9,151 bases of DNA from an uncultured Clostridia bacterium (GCA_947629965.1 CANRFS010000053.1:1-9151); one strand, 5' to 3'. Counted from the first letter of the stretch, positions 1-6,197 are shown. The notes: generated from the sequence alone by a model not told the origin. Program-made: numbers and translations.

Positions 1-956
1 GTAGCAACTATTCCTTTTTCGTTTAAGTAATCTCTAAATTTTATTATATTTTCATTTGTACTTTTAGAATACTTTCCGTTTTCTATTTTATTAATAGGTA
101 TTAAATTTACATGGCATAGCATTCCCTTTAATAGTTTTGCAAGTTCTTTTGCATCTTCTAAATTATCATTATTTTCTTTTGCCAAAGCATATTCAAAAGA
201 TATTCTTTTATTTGTTTTTTGTATATAATATCTACATGCCTTCATTAATTCTTGAATATTGTATACATCATTTACAGGCATCATTTCACTTCTTTTTTTG
301 TTTGAACTGCTATGAAGTGATATAGATAAAGTGCATTGCATATTTTCATCTGCTAGTTTATATATCTTAGGAACTAACCCACTTGTTGAAATACTTATAT
401 GTCTTGCACCCATATTTACTCCTTTTGGATTATTCAAAATCTTTATTGCATTCATTACATTGTCATAATTATCAAGTGGCTCTCCAATTCCCATAAATAC
501 AAGATTTGATATTTTTATTTTTTCATCTCTTTCAATAGCTAATAGTTGTTCTACAATTTCGCCTGAGCTTAAGCTTCTAGCAAATTTTACTCCTGTTGAT
601 GCACAGAACTTACATCCCATTTTACATCCTATTTGTGAAGATACACATATTGTAAAACCATGCTTGTATTCCATAAGAACAGATTCAATTGCATTTCCAT
701 CTAATACATCAAATAAATATTTTTTTGTTCCATCTTTAGATACTTGTTTTTGCAATATATTAAACGTATGCAAATCAAAATTTTCTTTTAGTTTATTCCT
801 TAAATCAATAGATATATTAGTCATATCATCAAAGCTAGTAACATTTTCTATGTATATCCATTTAAATATTTGCTCTGCTCTATATGGTTTTTCTCCTAAG
901 TCTTGAATCACTTGCTTTAATTCATCTAAATTATAATCTTTAATATTTTTCTTCAA
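1..956 (-). CDS. rlmN: RlmN, dual-specificity 23S rRNA/tRNA adenine-C2 methyltransferase (3' end cut by window)
   Basis: Radical-SAM enzyme that methylates C2 of an adenosine in 23S rRNA (A2503 in E. coli numbering) and A37 of some tRNAs, affecting decoding accuracy and ribosome antibiotic sites. I translated 318 codons by hand. The [4Fe-4S] motif CKMGCKFC gives C111, C115 and C118. C104 in TICVSSQ matches the conserved catalytic cysteine (E. coli C118), MGIGEPLDN (155-163) is the GEP motif, and SISLHSS (211-217) is the conserved Ser-Leu-His stretch. The reading stops at GIVA, so about 30 residues are missing, including the expected second catalytic cysteine. The start is TTG at 954-956: it has GGAAG six bases upstream, an in-frame stop lies just beyond, and the first ATG (about codon 45) would remove the conserved N-terminal domain. 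It appears monocistronic from its own promoter. Family assignment is very secure. Confidence 0.96.
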   Translation of the reverse strand, partial: MKKNIKDYNLDELKQVIQDLGEKPYRAEQIFKWIYIENVTSFDDMTNISIDLRNKLKENFDLHTFNILQKQVSKDGTKKYLFDVLDGNAIESVLMEYKHGFTICVSSQIGCKMGCKFCASTGVKFARSLSSGEIVEQLLAIERDEKIKISNLVFMGIGEPLDNYDNVMNAIKILNNPKGVNMGARHISISTSGLVPKIYKLADENMQCTLSISLHSSSNKKRSEMMPVNDVYNIQELMKACRYYIQKTNKRISFEYALAKENNDNLEDAKELAKLLKGMLCHVNLIPINKIENGKYSKSTNENIIKFRDYLNEKGIVA

Positions 957-990
957 ATATATCTTCCTTTATTTACTTTTTAACGACTAC

Positions 991-1019
991 ATTGTATCAT
1001 AACGTTTTTTATATTACAA
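991..1019 (-). promoter_or_regulatory. Sigma-A promoter of rlmN with extended -10
   Basis: On the minus strand the -35 is TTGTAA (1014-1019), followed by a 17-nt spacer and the -10 TACAAT (991-996), preceded by TG one base upstream (TGATACAAT, extended -10). The transcript would start near 984, giving a leader of about 28 nt before the TTG start of rlmN. It lies just past the terminator of the upstream unit, which fits a separate transcription unit. Confidence 0.65.
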
Positions 1020-1079
1020 GTTTTTAACATAAAATATTAATTTTGATAAATTTGAATTTTTGTAAGATGTTCAATATAT

Positions 1080-1116
1080 AAAAAAAGCAGCATAAAAATT
1101 ATTCTTCTATGCTACT
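1080..1116 (-). terminator. Intrinsic terminator of the prepilin-like gene
   Basis: On the minus strand AGTAGCATA pairs with TATGCTGCT (9 bp including one G-U) across a 13-nt loop and is followed at once by seven T. It lies about 90 nt after the stop of the prepilin-like gene and 60 nt before the rlmN promoter, so it separates the two units. The loop is large and the stem moderate, so efficiency is uncertain. Confidence 0.6.
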
Positions 1117-1128
1117 TCTTGTAAAATC

Positions 1129-1147
1129 AAATTTAAAAATTAAATTT
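1129..1147. repeat. 19-bp perfect AT-only palindrome downstream of the variable region
   Basis: AAATTTAA, a 3-nt AAA spacer, then TTAAATTT: a perfect 8-bp stem lying 55 nt past the stop of the prepilin-like gene and just before the terminator. With the promoter (991-1019) and terminator (1080-1116) it accounts for most of the structure in the 957-1202 gap. It could act as an accessory transcript-end hairpin. A hairpin in this position is also reminiscent of the DNA hairpin downstream of variable regions in some DGRs, but that parallel is weak because the stem has no G-C pairs. Confidence 0.5.
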
Positions 1148-1202
1148 ACACAAATTTTTTTGTTTGCATAACGTTTTGTATGTTTTCTAAATTTTTTCAA
1201 AA

Positions 1203-1355
1203 TTAGAAAGTCGTGCTGAGGCGCACATAGAAGAAGTAAGTCTCGTCGTAGGTGCCGACGGTATTGATGTCGAAGCCAACGAAGTACGACGTGGTAGTAT
1301 CGCACTCAGACGAGGACCAGTAGTTGTCGCTAAGCCCGAAGTCGTCGTAATTGTC
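1203..1355 (-). other. Candidate DGR variable region (VR)
   Basis: About 150 bp at the 3' end of the prepilin-like gene. Signs: G+C near 51%; NNY codons dominate (14 consecutive at 1245-1286, six at 1338-1355, five at 1227-1241); an invariant-looking framework (TGGTCC.. for WSSS, then TATGTGCGC.. for YVRL) is interspersed; and it sits at the extreme C-terminus of a lectin-like domain. Adenine-directed mutagenesis of AAC/AAT template codons yields exactly this NNY pattern. No template copy and no reverse transcriptase gene occur in the window, so the active partner would be elsewhere, as in genomes where one DGR serves remote targets. Confidence 0.55.
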
Positions 1356-1478
1356 AGCTGTCAATTTGATTCCATCTCTTTTCGAACACATACCCCCAAA
1401 TGCTGCCCATTCTGATTTTGATGGTACAAACCATGTACATCCTTTGGCTTCTTTTTTATCCTCAATTACTTTCCACAT
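1203..1478 (-). CDS. C-terminal part of the prepilin-like surface protein: DUF1566/C-type-lectin-like domain with DGR-type variable region
   Basis: This 91-codon frame is the 3' half of the split gene that starts at 2304; its ATG at 1478 is probably not a real start because homology-like sequence (PLDSND) continues upstream of it. WFVPSKSEWAAFGG (residues 16-29) and YWSSSE (53-58), ending in YVRLSTTF (84-91), are typical of DUF1566/Fibrobacter-paralogue domains, which are related to C-type-lectin folds. Residues about 42-84 are coded largely by codons ending in C or T, with 14 in a row at 1245-1286, and the DNA is about 51% G+C (78 of 153 bases, 1203-1355) in a strongly AT-rich setting. That is the expected look of a DGR variable region, where AAY template codons become NNY. 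A role as a diversified ligand-binding tip is inferred. Confidence 0.7.
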   Translation of the reverse strand: MWKVIEDKKEAKGCTWFVPSKSEWAAFGGMCSKRDGIKLTADNYDDFGLSDNYWSSSECDTTTSYFVGFDINTVGTYDETYFFYVRLSTTF

Positions 1479-1479
1479 A

Positions 1480-2304
1480 TCATTTGAGTCTAAAGGCCCG
1501 ATATTTGGCTGCTATATCAGGGTCATAAATATCCTCCGTATAAACTTTTCCTTTGCTAAAGTCATTATCTCCATTACCTACTGGGTTTGCTAAACTTCCT
1601 GATGCTGATTTATACCAAGTATGAGTTGTTTTGTCTACATCTTCCAAAGCCATTACATAAAATCTATCGTTTGTTCCTGTTTGTTCTTCTGCTAATTTTA
1701 CCATTGGTGCTTTATAATTTCCAAATTTTACAGATGCAACTTGATCAGCTTCTTTTATATACGCTTTTAAGTCTTCTGTATCTTTGCTATATTCATATAC
1801 TCCCAACTGCTGTGACTGCTGTGAAGTACCCCAAGTCTGAGGGCCAGATGATCCTATTGCTAAATCTGCGTATATTATTCCATCTGGCTCAAGATCTCCA
1901 TTTAAATCTGCGTAATATCCTTCGCAATTTTCTGTTATATAAATGGTTGGTTTTGGTTGTGGTTTTTCACTCCCTATATTACCATCTTCATCTACATAGA
2001 AGGTGTTTCCTGCTTTACTTGTGTATCCCCCGTCTTCTGCTTTTGTGAATCCTTCTGGTAAGTTTCTATCTAATTTCTCGTAATCTACTTCTACATCATC
2101 ATCTATTGCTCCTATTACTGATGCCAATAGCATTTCTTTGTCTTCTTCATACTGTGTTCTTGTTTTTGCTTCCTGTGCTTTTTCAATCAGTCCTCCTCTT
2201 AATGCTAAATTTACTGTTACGCCAACTAGTATTAGCATTACTATTATTGTTATTATTAAAGCTATTAAGGTTATGCCTCTGTTTTTTAATTTTTCTTGTT
2301 TCAT
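1480..2304 (-). CDS. Prepilin-like surface protein, N-terminal part (type IV pilin-type signal; gene frameshifted near 1480-1514)
   Basis: 274 codons from ATG at 2302-2304, with GGGAGGG about ten bases upstream. Residues 1-10 are a short basic leader ending in RG; a hydrophobic helix ITLIALIITIIVMLIL follows. This is a class III (prepilin-peptidase) signal with predicted cleavage after G10, but mature position 5 is Ala instead of the usual Glu. A coiled-coil-like stretch (about 40-75) and an acidic globular region follow. FYVMALEDV (about 217-225) and the WYKSASGS stretch recall DUF1566 surface proteins of gut Clostridia. The frame runs out at ...AAKYRAFRLK and TGA, while the +1 frame carries the rest of the domain to 1203. 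Removing one base restores 366 codons. Probably a pilin-like or adhesin-type surface protein. Function unproven; possibly a pseudogene. Confidence 0.75.
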   Translation of the reverse strand: MKQEKLKNRGITLIALIITIIVMLILVGVTVNLALRGGLIEKAQEAKTRTQYEEDKEMLLASVIGAIDDDVEVDYEKLDRNLPEGFTKAEDGGYTSKAGNTFYVDEDGNIGSEKPQPKPTIYITENCEGYYADLNGDLEPDGIIYADLAIGSSGPQTWGTSQQSQQLGVYEYSKDTEDLKAYIKEADQVASVKFGNYKAPMVKLAEEQTGTNDRFYVMALEDVDKTTHTWYKSASGSLANPVGNGDNDFSKGKVYTEDIYDPDIAAKYRAFRLK

Positions 2305-2350
2305 GTGTGCTTTTCCCTCCCATCTTTCGTTTTAATTGATTAAATTTTCC

Positions 2351-2386
2351 TGAGGTTCAATATATATCATTATATATTTAACCTCA
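2351..2386. promoter_or_regulatory. Hairpin in the 5' leader of the prepilin-like gene
   Basis: TGAGGTT pairs with AACCTCA (7 bp), then one C/T mismatch, then AATATATA with TATATATT (8 bp) around a 4-nt loop. It lies between the promoter (2418-2447) and the ribosome binding site of the prepilin-like gene, inside a leader of about 107 nt. It may stabilise the mRNA, act as an operator, or control translation. It is not a minus-strand terminator, because no T-run follows it in that direction. Confidence 0.6.
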
Positions 2387-2417
2387 TATTTTTATGCTGT
2401 TTATAATATACACATTT

Positions 2418-2447
2418 ATTATATTTCATATATTTTTTGTTTGTCAA
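2418..2447 (-). promoter_or_regulatory. Perfect-consensus sigma-A promoter of the prepilin-like gene
   Basis: On the minus strand TTGACA (2442-2447), an 18-nt spacer, and TATAAT (2418-2423). Both hexamers are perfect. Transcription would start near 2411, downstream of the rplQ terminator, making the prepilin-like gene an independent and probably strongly expressed unit. Confidence 0.8.
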
Positions 2448-2457
2448 TATTTTTGCC

Positions 2458-2486
2458 AAAAAATAAAGCGAACAGATATTGTTCGC
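2458..2486 (-). terminator. Intrinsic terminator of the ribosomal-protein operon after rplQ
   Basis: On the minus strand GCGAACA and TGTTCGC form a perfect 7-bp stem with loop ATATC, followed by TTTATTTTTT. It begins 17 nt after the rplQ stop. It marks the end of the infA-rplQ transcription unit. Confidence 0.9.
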
Positions 2487-2503
2487 AATATTTTATTTCT
2501 TTA

Positions 2504-3028
2504 TTAAACTAATTTTAATATAACTTCTTCAGCACTGTCACCTTTTCTTGGGCCTTTTTTAATTATTTGTGTATATCCACCTACTCTATCTTTATAATTT
2601 TCGGCGATTTCTCCAAATAATTTTGCTGGTAAGTCTATATTTTTACCATCACTATCTTTTACTTTGTTTAATTTGCTCATTATTTTTCTTCTTGCATTTA
2701 ATCTTGATGGCATATCTTTTTGTCTTTTTTCAGTAGTTGTTTCTTTAACTACTCTTAAATATTCTTTTCCATTTTTACTTGTTACTTTTTCTGTTTCTTT
2801 GTTACCTTTGCTGTCAAGTTTTGCTTTAACTACTTTTACTTCTGTCTCTTCAAAGTTATCTTTTTCTTTTATTGCTAAAGCTATAATACTATCAACTATA
2901 GATTTAACTTCTTTGGCTCTGCTTTCAGTAGTTTCTATTTTGCCATACATAATTAAGTCTGTAGTTTGGTTTTTAAGTATTGCTAATCTTTGATCTGTTG
3001 TCCTACCAAGTTTTCTATTTTTAGCCAA
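2504..3028 (-). CDS. rplQ: 50S ribosomal protein L17, long form with internal insertion
   Basis: Structural protein of the large subunit near the peptide exit region. The N-terminus (AKNRKLGRTTDQR), IETTESRAKEVKSI (about 32-45), LNARRKIMSKL (about 110-120) and the end RVGGYTQIIKKGPRKGDSAEEVILKLV-type sequence are diagnostic. The protein is 174 residues, against the usual 115-130. The excess is a Lys/Glu/Thr-rich stretch at roughly residues 53-105, between the first helices and the LNARR motif. I chose TTG at 3026-3028, giving MAKNRKLG: AAGGAAGG (3037-3044) sits eight bases upstream. The alternative GTG at 3035-3037 overlaps that site. It is the last gene of the operon, 26 nt after rpoA, and is followed by a strong terminator. 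Confidence 0.95.
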   Translation of the reverse strand: MAKNRKLGRTTDQRLAILKNQTTDLIMYGKIETTESRAKEVKSIVDSIIALAIKEKDNFEETEVKVVKAKLDSKGNKETEKVTSKNGKEYLRVVKETTTEKRQKDMPSRLNARRKIMSKLNKVKDSDGKNIDLPAKLFGEIAENYKDRVGGYTQIIKKGPRKGDSAEEVILKLV

Positions 3029-3036
3029 TGTTTTCA

Positions 3037-3044
3037 CCTTCCTT
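3037..3044 (-). promoter_or_regulatory. Ribosome binding site deciding the rplQ start
   Basis: AAGGAAGG on the minus strand, eight bases before TTG (3026-3028). It would overlap the alternative GTG start at 3035-3037, so the TTG is preferred. Confidence 0.65.
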
Positions 3045-3054
3045 AATTTATTTT

Positions 3055-4002
3055 CTATTCTTCTTCATCAATAAAATCTAATCCTAATGAATGTAATTTG
3101 TTTATAACTTCATCTAATGATTTTTTACCTAAATTTCTAACTTTCATCATATCAGCTTCTGTTTTGTTAGCTAAATCTTCAACTGTAGATATTCCAGCTC
3201 TTTTTAAACAGTTATATGATCTTACTGATAATTCTAGTTCTTCTATAGGCATTTCTAAAACTTTCTCTTTTTTAGATTCTTCCTTTTCAACCATAACTTG
3301 AGTATTTTTAGCTGTTTCTGATAAATCAATGAATAATTCTAAGTGTCCTGTCATTACTTTCGCAGCTAAACTTAATGCTTCATAAGCCTTTAGGCTTCCA
3401 TCTGTCCAAACTTCAATTGTTAGTTTATCATAATCAACAGTTTGACCTACTCTTGTATTTTCAACTGAATAGTTTACTTTTTTAACTGGTGTAAATATTG
3501 AATCTATTGGAAGAACATCTATTGCTTGATTTGCCTCTTTATTCTTTTCTGCAACATTATATCCTCTTCCTCTATGTGCTGTCATTTCCATTACTAAATG
3601 TCCACCTTCTGCAACAGTTGCTATATGTAAGTCAGGATTTAGTACTTCTACACTTGAATCTGTAATGATATCTCCTGCAGTAACTTCTCCTTCTTTGCTA
3701 ACATCAATTTTAAGCTTCTTTTCTTCGTTATCATGTGATCTTAGTCTTACATTTTTTAAATTAACTATGATTTCAGGTACATCTTCTACAACTCCTGGAA
3801 TTGTAGAAAATTCGTGTACTACTCCATCAATTTTAACGCTTGTTATTGCTGTTCCTGGTAATGATGATAATAAAATTCTTCTTAAAGAATTTCCTATTGT
3901 CATTCCATATCCACGCTCTAATGGTTCACAAACAAATTTTGCATAATTTTCTTCATCACTTGTTGCTAGACATTCTATATTTGGTTTTTCAAATTCAATC
4001 AT
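3055..4002 (-). CDS. rpoA: DNA-directed RNA polymerase subunit alpha
   Basis: Alpha subunit; its dimer nucleates assembly of the core enzyme and its C-terminal domain contacts UP elements and activators. 315 residues, normal length. The N-terminal domain (about 1-230) shows the dimer segment [20 protein letters not shown] (32-51) and the AHRGRGY stretch. A Lys/Glu linker (about 236-250) leads to the C-terminal helix-hairpin-helix domain with [15 protein letters not shown] and [13 protein letters not shown] at 4000-4002 has AGGAGGT (4011-4017) eight bases upstream. It sits in the usual order rpsD-rpoA-rplQ. The 87-nt gap before it carries the heptamer array described separately, which runs right up to the ribosome binding site. 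Confidence 0.98.
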   Translation of the reverse strand: MIEFEKPNIECLATSDEENYAKFVCEPLERGYGMTIGNSLRRILLSSLPGTAITSVKIDGVVHEFSTIPGVVEDVPEIIVNLKNVRLRSHDNEEKKLKIDVSKEGEVTAGDIITDSSVEVLNPDLHIATVAEGGHLVMEMTAHRGRGYNVAEKNKEANQAIDVLPIDSIFTPVKKVNYSVENTRVGQTVDYDKLTIEVWTDGSLKAYEALSLAAKVMTGHLELFIDLSETAKNTQVMVEKEESKKEKVLEMPIEELELSVRSYNCLKRAGISTVEDLANKTEADMMKVRNLGKKSLDEVINKLHSLGLDFIDEEE

Positions 4003-4016
4003 TTATTTTAACCTCC

Positions 4017-4089
4017 TATTTAGAGATTAGTAATTAGTGGTTAGATATTTTACCTTCTAATTTCTAATTTCTAACTTCTAACTTTCTAA
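4017..4089. repeat. Phased heptamer pseudo-palindrome in the rpsD-rpoA gap
   Basis: On the plus strand four consecutive heptamers end in TTAG (TATTTAG, AGATTAG, TAATTAG, TGGTTAG; 4017-4044). After 9 nt come four heptamers ending in CTAA (CTTCTAA, TTTCTAA, TTTCTAA, CTTCTAA; 4054-4081), then one 8-mer CTTTCTAA (4082-4089). TTAG and CTAA are complementary at a constant 7-nt spacing, so the transcript can fold in several registers between the rpsD stop and the rpoA ribosome binding site. Two more TTTCTAA-type units lie in the rpsK-rpsD gap (4737-4750). Confidence 0.75.
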
Positions 4090-4716
4090 CTATTTAGAAT
4101 ATAACTCTACAATTAAATGCTCTTCTACTGGTAAGTCTACATCTTCTCTTGATGCAAGTCTTACTACTTTTGCTTCTAATTTGCCGTTATTTTTTTCTAG
4201 CCATTCTGGAACTGGTTTGTTACTATTTATTTCTGCGTTTTCTTTGATTATTTTGCTATCTTTTTTATTTTCTCTAACTGATATTACATCACCTGGTTTA
4301 ACTAGATATGATGCTATATCTGTTTTTACTCCATTTACATTAAAATGACCATGGTTTACAAGTTGTCTTGCTTGAGCTCTAGATGCTCCAAAACCGATTC
4401 TATATACTACGTTATCTAATCTACTTTCTAGTATTTGTAGTAAAATTTCACCTGTAATACCTTTTTTGTTTTCTGCCATTTCAAAATATCTTCTAAATTG
4501 TTTTTCTCCTACTCCATAATAAGCTTTTGTTTTTTGCTTTTCTCTTAATTGTGTTCCGTATTCAGAAAGTTTCTTTCTTCCTTGTCCATGTTCTCCAGGT
4601 GCATAGTTTCTTCTTGTTACACTACATTTATCTGAATAACATCTTGAACCTTTAAGAAATAACTTTTGTCCTTCTCTACGGCATATACGACATTGTTCGT
4701 CTTTATATCTTGACAT
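4090..4716 (-). CDS. rpsD: 30S ribosomal protein S4, zinc-binding form
   Basis: Primary 16S rRNA-binding protein that starts small-subunit assembly and is a translational repressor in several bacteria. 208 residues, normal length. C9-x2-C12 and C26-x4-C31 form the zinc site of the C+ version. [24 protein letters not shown] sequence (about 37-56) and the S4 RNA-binding domain with [27 protein letters not shown] (98-124) are diagnostic. ATG at 4714-4716 has AAGGAG (4723-4728) six bases upstream. Its place between rpsK and rpoA is the clostridial arrangement; in Bacillus subtilis rpsD is elsewhere. Its stop abuts the heptamer array. Confidence 0.98.
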   Translation of the reverse strand: MSRYKDEQCRICRREGQKLFLKGSRCYSDKCSVTRRNYAPGEHGQGRKKLSEYGTQLREKQKTKAYYGVGEKQFRRYFEMAENKKGITGEILLQILESRLDNVVYRIGFGASRAQARQLVNHGHFNVNGVKTDIASYLVKPGDVISVRENKKDSKIIKENAEINSNKPVPEWLEKNNGKLEAKVVRLASREDVDLPVEEHLIVELYSK

Positions 4717-4736
4717 TTCTTTCTCCTTCCTTAAAG

Positions 4737-4750
4737 TTTCTAATTTCTAG
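4737..4750. repeat. Two further TTTCTAR heptamers in the rpsK-rpsD gap
   Basis: TTTCTAA followed directly by TTTCTAG on the plus strand, the same unit as in the larger array at 4054-4081. It lies between the rpsK stop and the rpsD ribosome binding site. Confidence 0.5.
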
Positions 4751-4753
4751 TAA

Positions 4754-5146
4754 TTATACCCTTCTTCTTTTTGGTGGTCTACATCCGTTATGTGGTATTG
4801 GTGTTACGTCTTTTATCATGCTTATTTCAAGTCCTGCTGTTTGAAGTGATCTTATTGCTGCTTCTCTACCAGCTCCTGGACCTTTAACATAAACTTCTAC
4901 TGATTTTAGACCATGTTCCATTCCTGCTTTTGCAGCAGTTAGTGCTGCTTCGCCTGCAGCAAATGGTGTGCTTTTTCTTGAACCTTTGAAACCTAATTCT
5001 CCAGCACTAGCCCAAGATATAGCATTTCCCTTTTCATCAGTTATTGTAACTATTGTATTATTAAAACTAGAATGAATATGAGCTGAACCTTTTTCTATGT
5101 TTTTTCTATCTCTTCTTCTAGTAACTTTTTTTGCTACCTTAGCCAT
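4754..5146 (-). CDS. rpsK: 30S ribosomal protein S11
   Basis: Small-subunit platform protein next to the mRNA exit and E site. 130 residues, normal length. It shows [15 protein letters not shown] (23-37), [25 protein letters not shown] (40-64), and the conserved C-terminus [15 protein letters not shown] at 5144-5146 is preceded by AAGGAG about ten bases away. It lies 24 nt after rpsM and 37 nt before rpsD, clearly in one transcript. Confidence 0.98.
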   Translation of the reverse strand: MAKVAKKVTRRRDRKNIEKGSAHIHSSFNNTIVTITDEKGNAISWASAGELGFKGSRKSTPFAAGEAALTAAKAGMEHGLKSVEVYVKGPGAGREAAIRSLQTAGLEISMIKDVTPIPHNGCRPPKRRRV

Positions 5147-5170
5147 AATTTATTTACTCCTTCCTGTTTT

Positions 5171-5533
5171 TTATTTCTTTTTGCTTACTAATTTTCTAGG
5201 ACCTTTTCTTGTACGAGCATTAGTTTTTGTTCTTTGTCCTCTAACTGGTAAACCTTTTCTATGTCTAATTCCTCTAAAGCATCCTATTTCTGTAAGTCTT
5301 TTAATATTTAATGCAACTTCACGTCTTAAATCACCTTCAACTTTGTAGCTATCCATTGCATTTCTTATTGCTTGTACTTGTTCATCTGTTAAATCCTTTA
5401 CCCTAGTATCTGGGTTAACTTTAGCTTCAGCTAATATTTTGTTAGAACTTGTTCTACCTATACCATAAATATATGTAAGTCCTATTTCAACCCTTTTTTC
5501 TTTAGGCAAGTCTACTCCTGCTATACGAGCCAT
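5171..5533 (-). CDS. rpsM: 30S ribosomal protein S13
   Basis: Small-subunit head protein that bridges to the 50S subunit and contacts P-site tRNA. 120 residues, normal length. It starts [25 protein letters not shown], has [13 protein letters not shown] (22-34, helix-hairpin-helix), and ends with [19 protein letters not shown] and the basic tail [15 protein letters not shown] at 5531-5533 has GAGGTG about ten bases upstream. Unusually, 237 nt separate it from rpmJ, normally a near neighbour; that gap is a structured leader described separately. Confidence 0.98.
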   Translation of the reverse strand: MARIAGVDLPKEKRVEIGLTYIYGIGRTSSNKILAEAKVNPDTRVKDLTDEQVQAIRNAMDSYKVEGDLRREVALNIKRLTEIGCFRGIRHRKGLPVRGQRTKTNARTRKGPRKLVSKKK

Positions 5534-5767
5534 AATTTTCTTTCACCTCTTCTAATTAATTTAATTAATTTTGTTTTAACTTGTTGTTTAGATTAATTGA
5601 TAAATTATTTAGTTTAATTAGTATAATTGAAATGTAATTAAACCTATATATAATAAATAAAAATAGATAAATCTTAAAAATTTCTTTCTAAGACAGCCGC
5701 TTCTCTATTTTTATGTATTAACTAAAATAATACACAAATTAACCCAAGTTTTTATTACTTAGGCTAA
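5534..5767 (-). promoter_or_regulatory. Structured AT-rich leader between rpmJ and rpsM
   Basis: No coding capacity seen. It holds an 11-bp perfect stem (5657-5667 with 5704-5714, ATAAAAATAGA/TCTATTTTTAT) enclosing a smaller hairpin with TCTTA/TAAGA (5672-5693) and a short G+C-richer single-stranded stretch (GCGGCTG on the minus strand). A second 9-bp stem pairs 5612-5620 with 5635-5643. The segment next to the rpsM ribosome binding site is nearly palindromic AATTAATT repeats. I found no convincing promoter. It may be a cis-acting RNA leader, or an AT-rich spacer whose pairing is partly by chance. Confidence 0.4.
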
Positions 5768-5881
5768 TTATCCTTGTCTTTGTTTGTGTTTTGGGTTTTC
5801 ACATATAACCCTAGTAACACCTTTTCTTTTTATTATTTTACATTTTTCACACATTTTTTTTACTGATGGTCTTACTTTCAT
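5768..5881 (-). CDS. rpmJ: 50S ribosomal protein L36, zinc-binding form
   Basis: Smallest large-subunit protein, a zinc ribbon that helps pack 23S rRNA. I translated it by hand: 37 residues, starting [15 protein letters not shown] and ending HKQRQG, exactly the family length. Zinc ligands are C11, C14, C27 and H32, the C+ form. ATG at 5879-5881 has GAGGTG (5888-5893) six bases upstream. It lies 56 nt after infA in the standard order. Confidence 0.97.
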   Translation of the reverse strand: MKVRPSVKKMCEKCKIIKRKGVTRVICENPKHKQRQG

Positions 5882-5937
5882 TATTTTCACCTCTTACTTG
5901 TTCGGTTTATATCTGTAAAGCAAATCAAAAATTTGTT

Positions 5938-6156
5938 TTACTTTGCTCTCCAAGTGATGCGTCCTCTATTCAAATCATATGGAGAAAGTTCAAGTTTTAC
6001 TTTATCGCCTGGTAGGATTTTTATATAATTCATTCTAAGTTTTCCAGAAATATGTGCTAAAACTTGATGTCCATTTTCGAGTTCAACTTTGAAATTTGTA
6101 TTAGGTAATGCCTCTAATACTGTTCCTTCAACTTCTATAACATCTTCCTTAGACAA
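5938..6156 (-). CDS. infA: Translation initiation factor IF-1
   Basis: OB-fold factor that binds the ribosomal A site and assists IF-2 and IF-3 during initiation. 72 residues, the typical length, with [13 protein letters not shown], the [26 protein letters not shown] core (about 27-48), [13 protein letters not shown] (50-62) and the end GRITWRAK. The start is TTG at 6154-6156, with AGGAGGAT (6163-6170) ending six bases before it. The ATG overlapping that site is out of frame. It is the first gene after a perfect-consensus promoter embedded in map, so it leads the infA-rplQ block. Confidence 0.97.
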   Translation of the reverse strand: MSKEDVIEVEGTVLEALPNTNFKVELENGHQVLAHISGKLRMNYIKILPGDKVKLELSPYDLNRGRITWRAK

Positions 6157-6197
6157 TTTATCATCCTCCTATTTTATCTTTCAAAAATAACTAGTAT

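Larger units (their letters stand above)
1203..2304 (-). pseudogene. Full split gene: prepilin-like lectin-domain protein, one frameshift
   Basis: The two frames above are read as one gene because 1102 nt minus one base gives an exact 366-residue frame, and the N-terminal piece lacks the WFVPSK...YVRLSTTF end that usually closes this protein type. The shift must lie between an upstream TAG in the second frame (1512-1514) and the TGA of the first (1480-1482). The nearest runs are GGG (1497-1499), TTT on the coding strand (1492-1494) and AAA (1483-1485, just before the TGA). It may be an assembly error, a true lesion or a programmed +1 shift; the sequence alone cannot decide. Confidence 0.5.

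Noticed and set aside
137..325. 62-codon plus-strand frame opposite rlmN
   Set aside because: Shadow frame; the minus strand carries an unmistakable RlmN sequence across this region.
957..1202. Template repeat of a DGR next to the variable region
   Set aside because: I looked for a second, A-rich copy of 1203-1355 here and across the window and found none; this gap is A/T-rich and holds only a promoter, a terminator and a palindrome.
1099..1305. 68-codon minus-strand frame over the variable region and terminator
   Set aside because: It overlaps the lectin-domain frame in another phase and runs through the stop, palindrome and terminator; its Arg-rich protein is a by-product of the G+C-rich variable region.
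1587..2048. 153-codon plus-strand frame opposite the prepilin-like gene
   Set aside because: Leu/Tyr-rich shadow of the antisense gene, with no motif and no ribosome binding site.
4054..4089. CRISPR-like array
   Set aside because: The units are contiguous 7-mers without spacers, so this is a short tandem repeat and not a CRISPR array.
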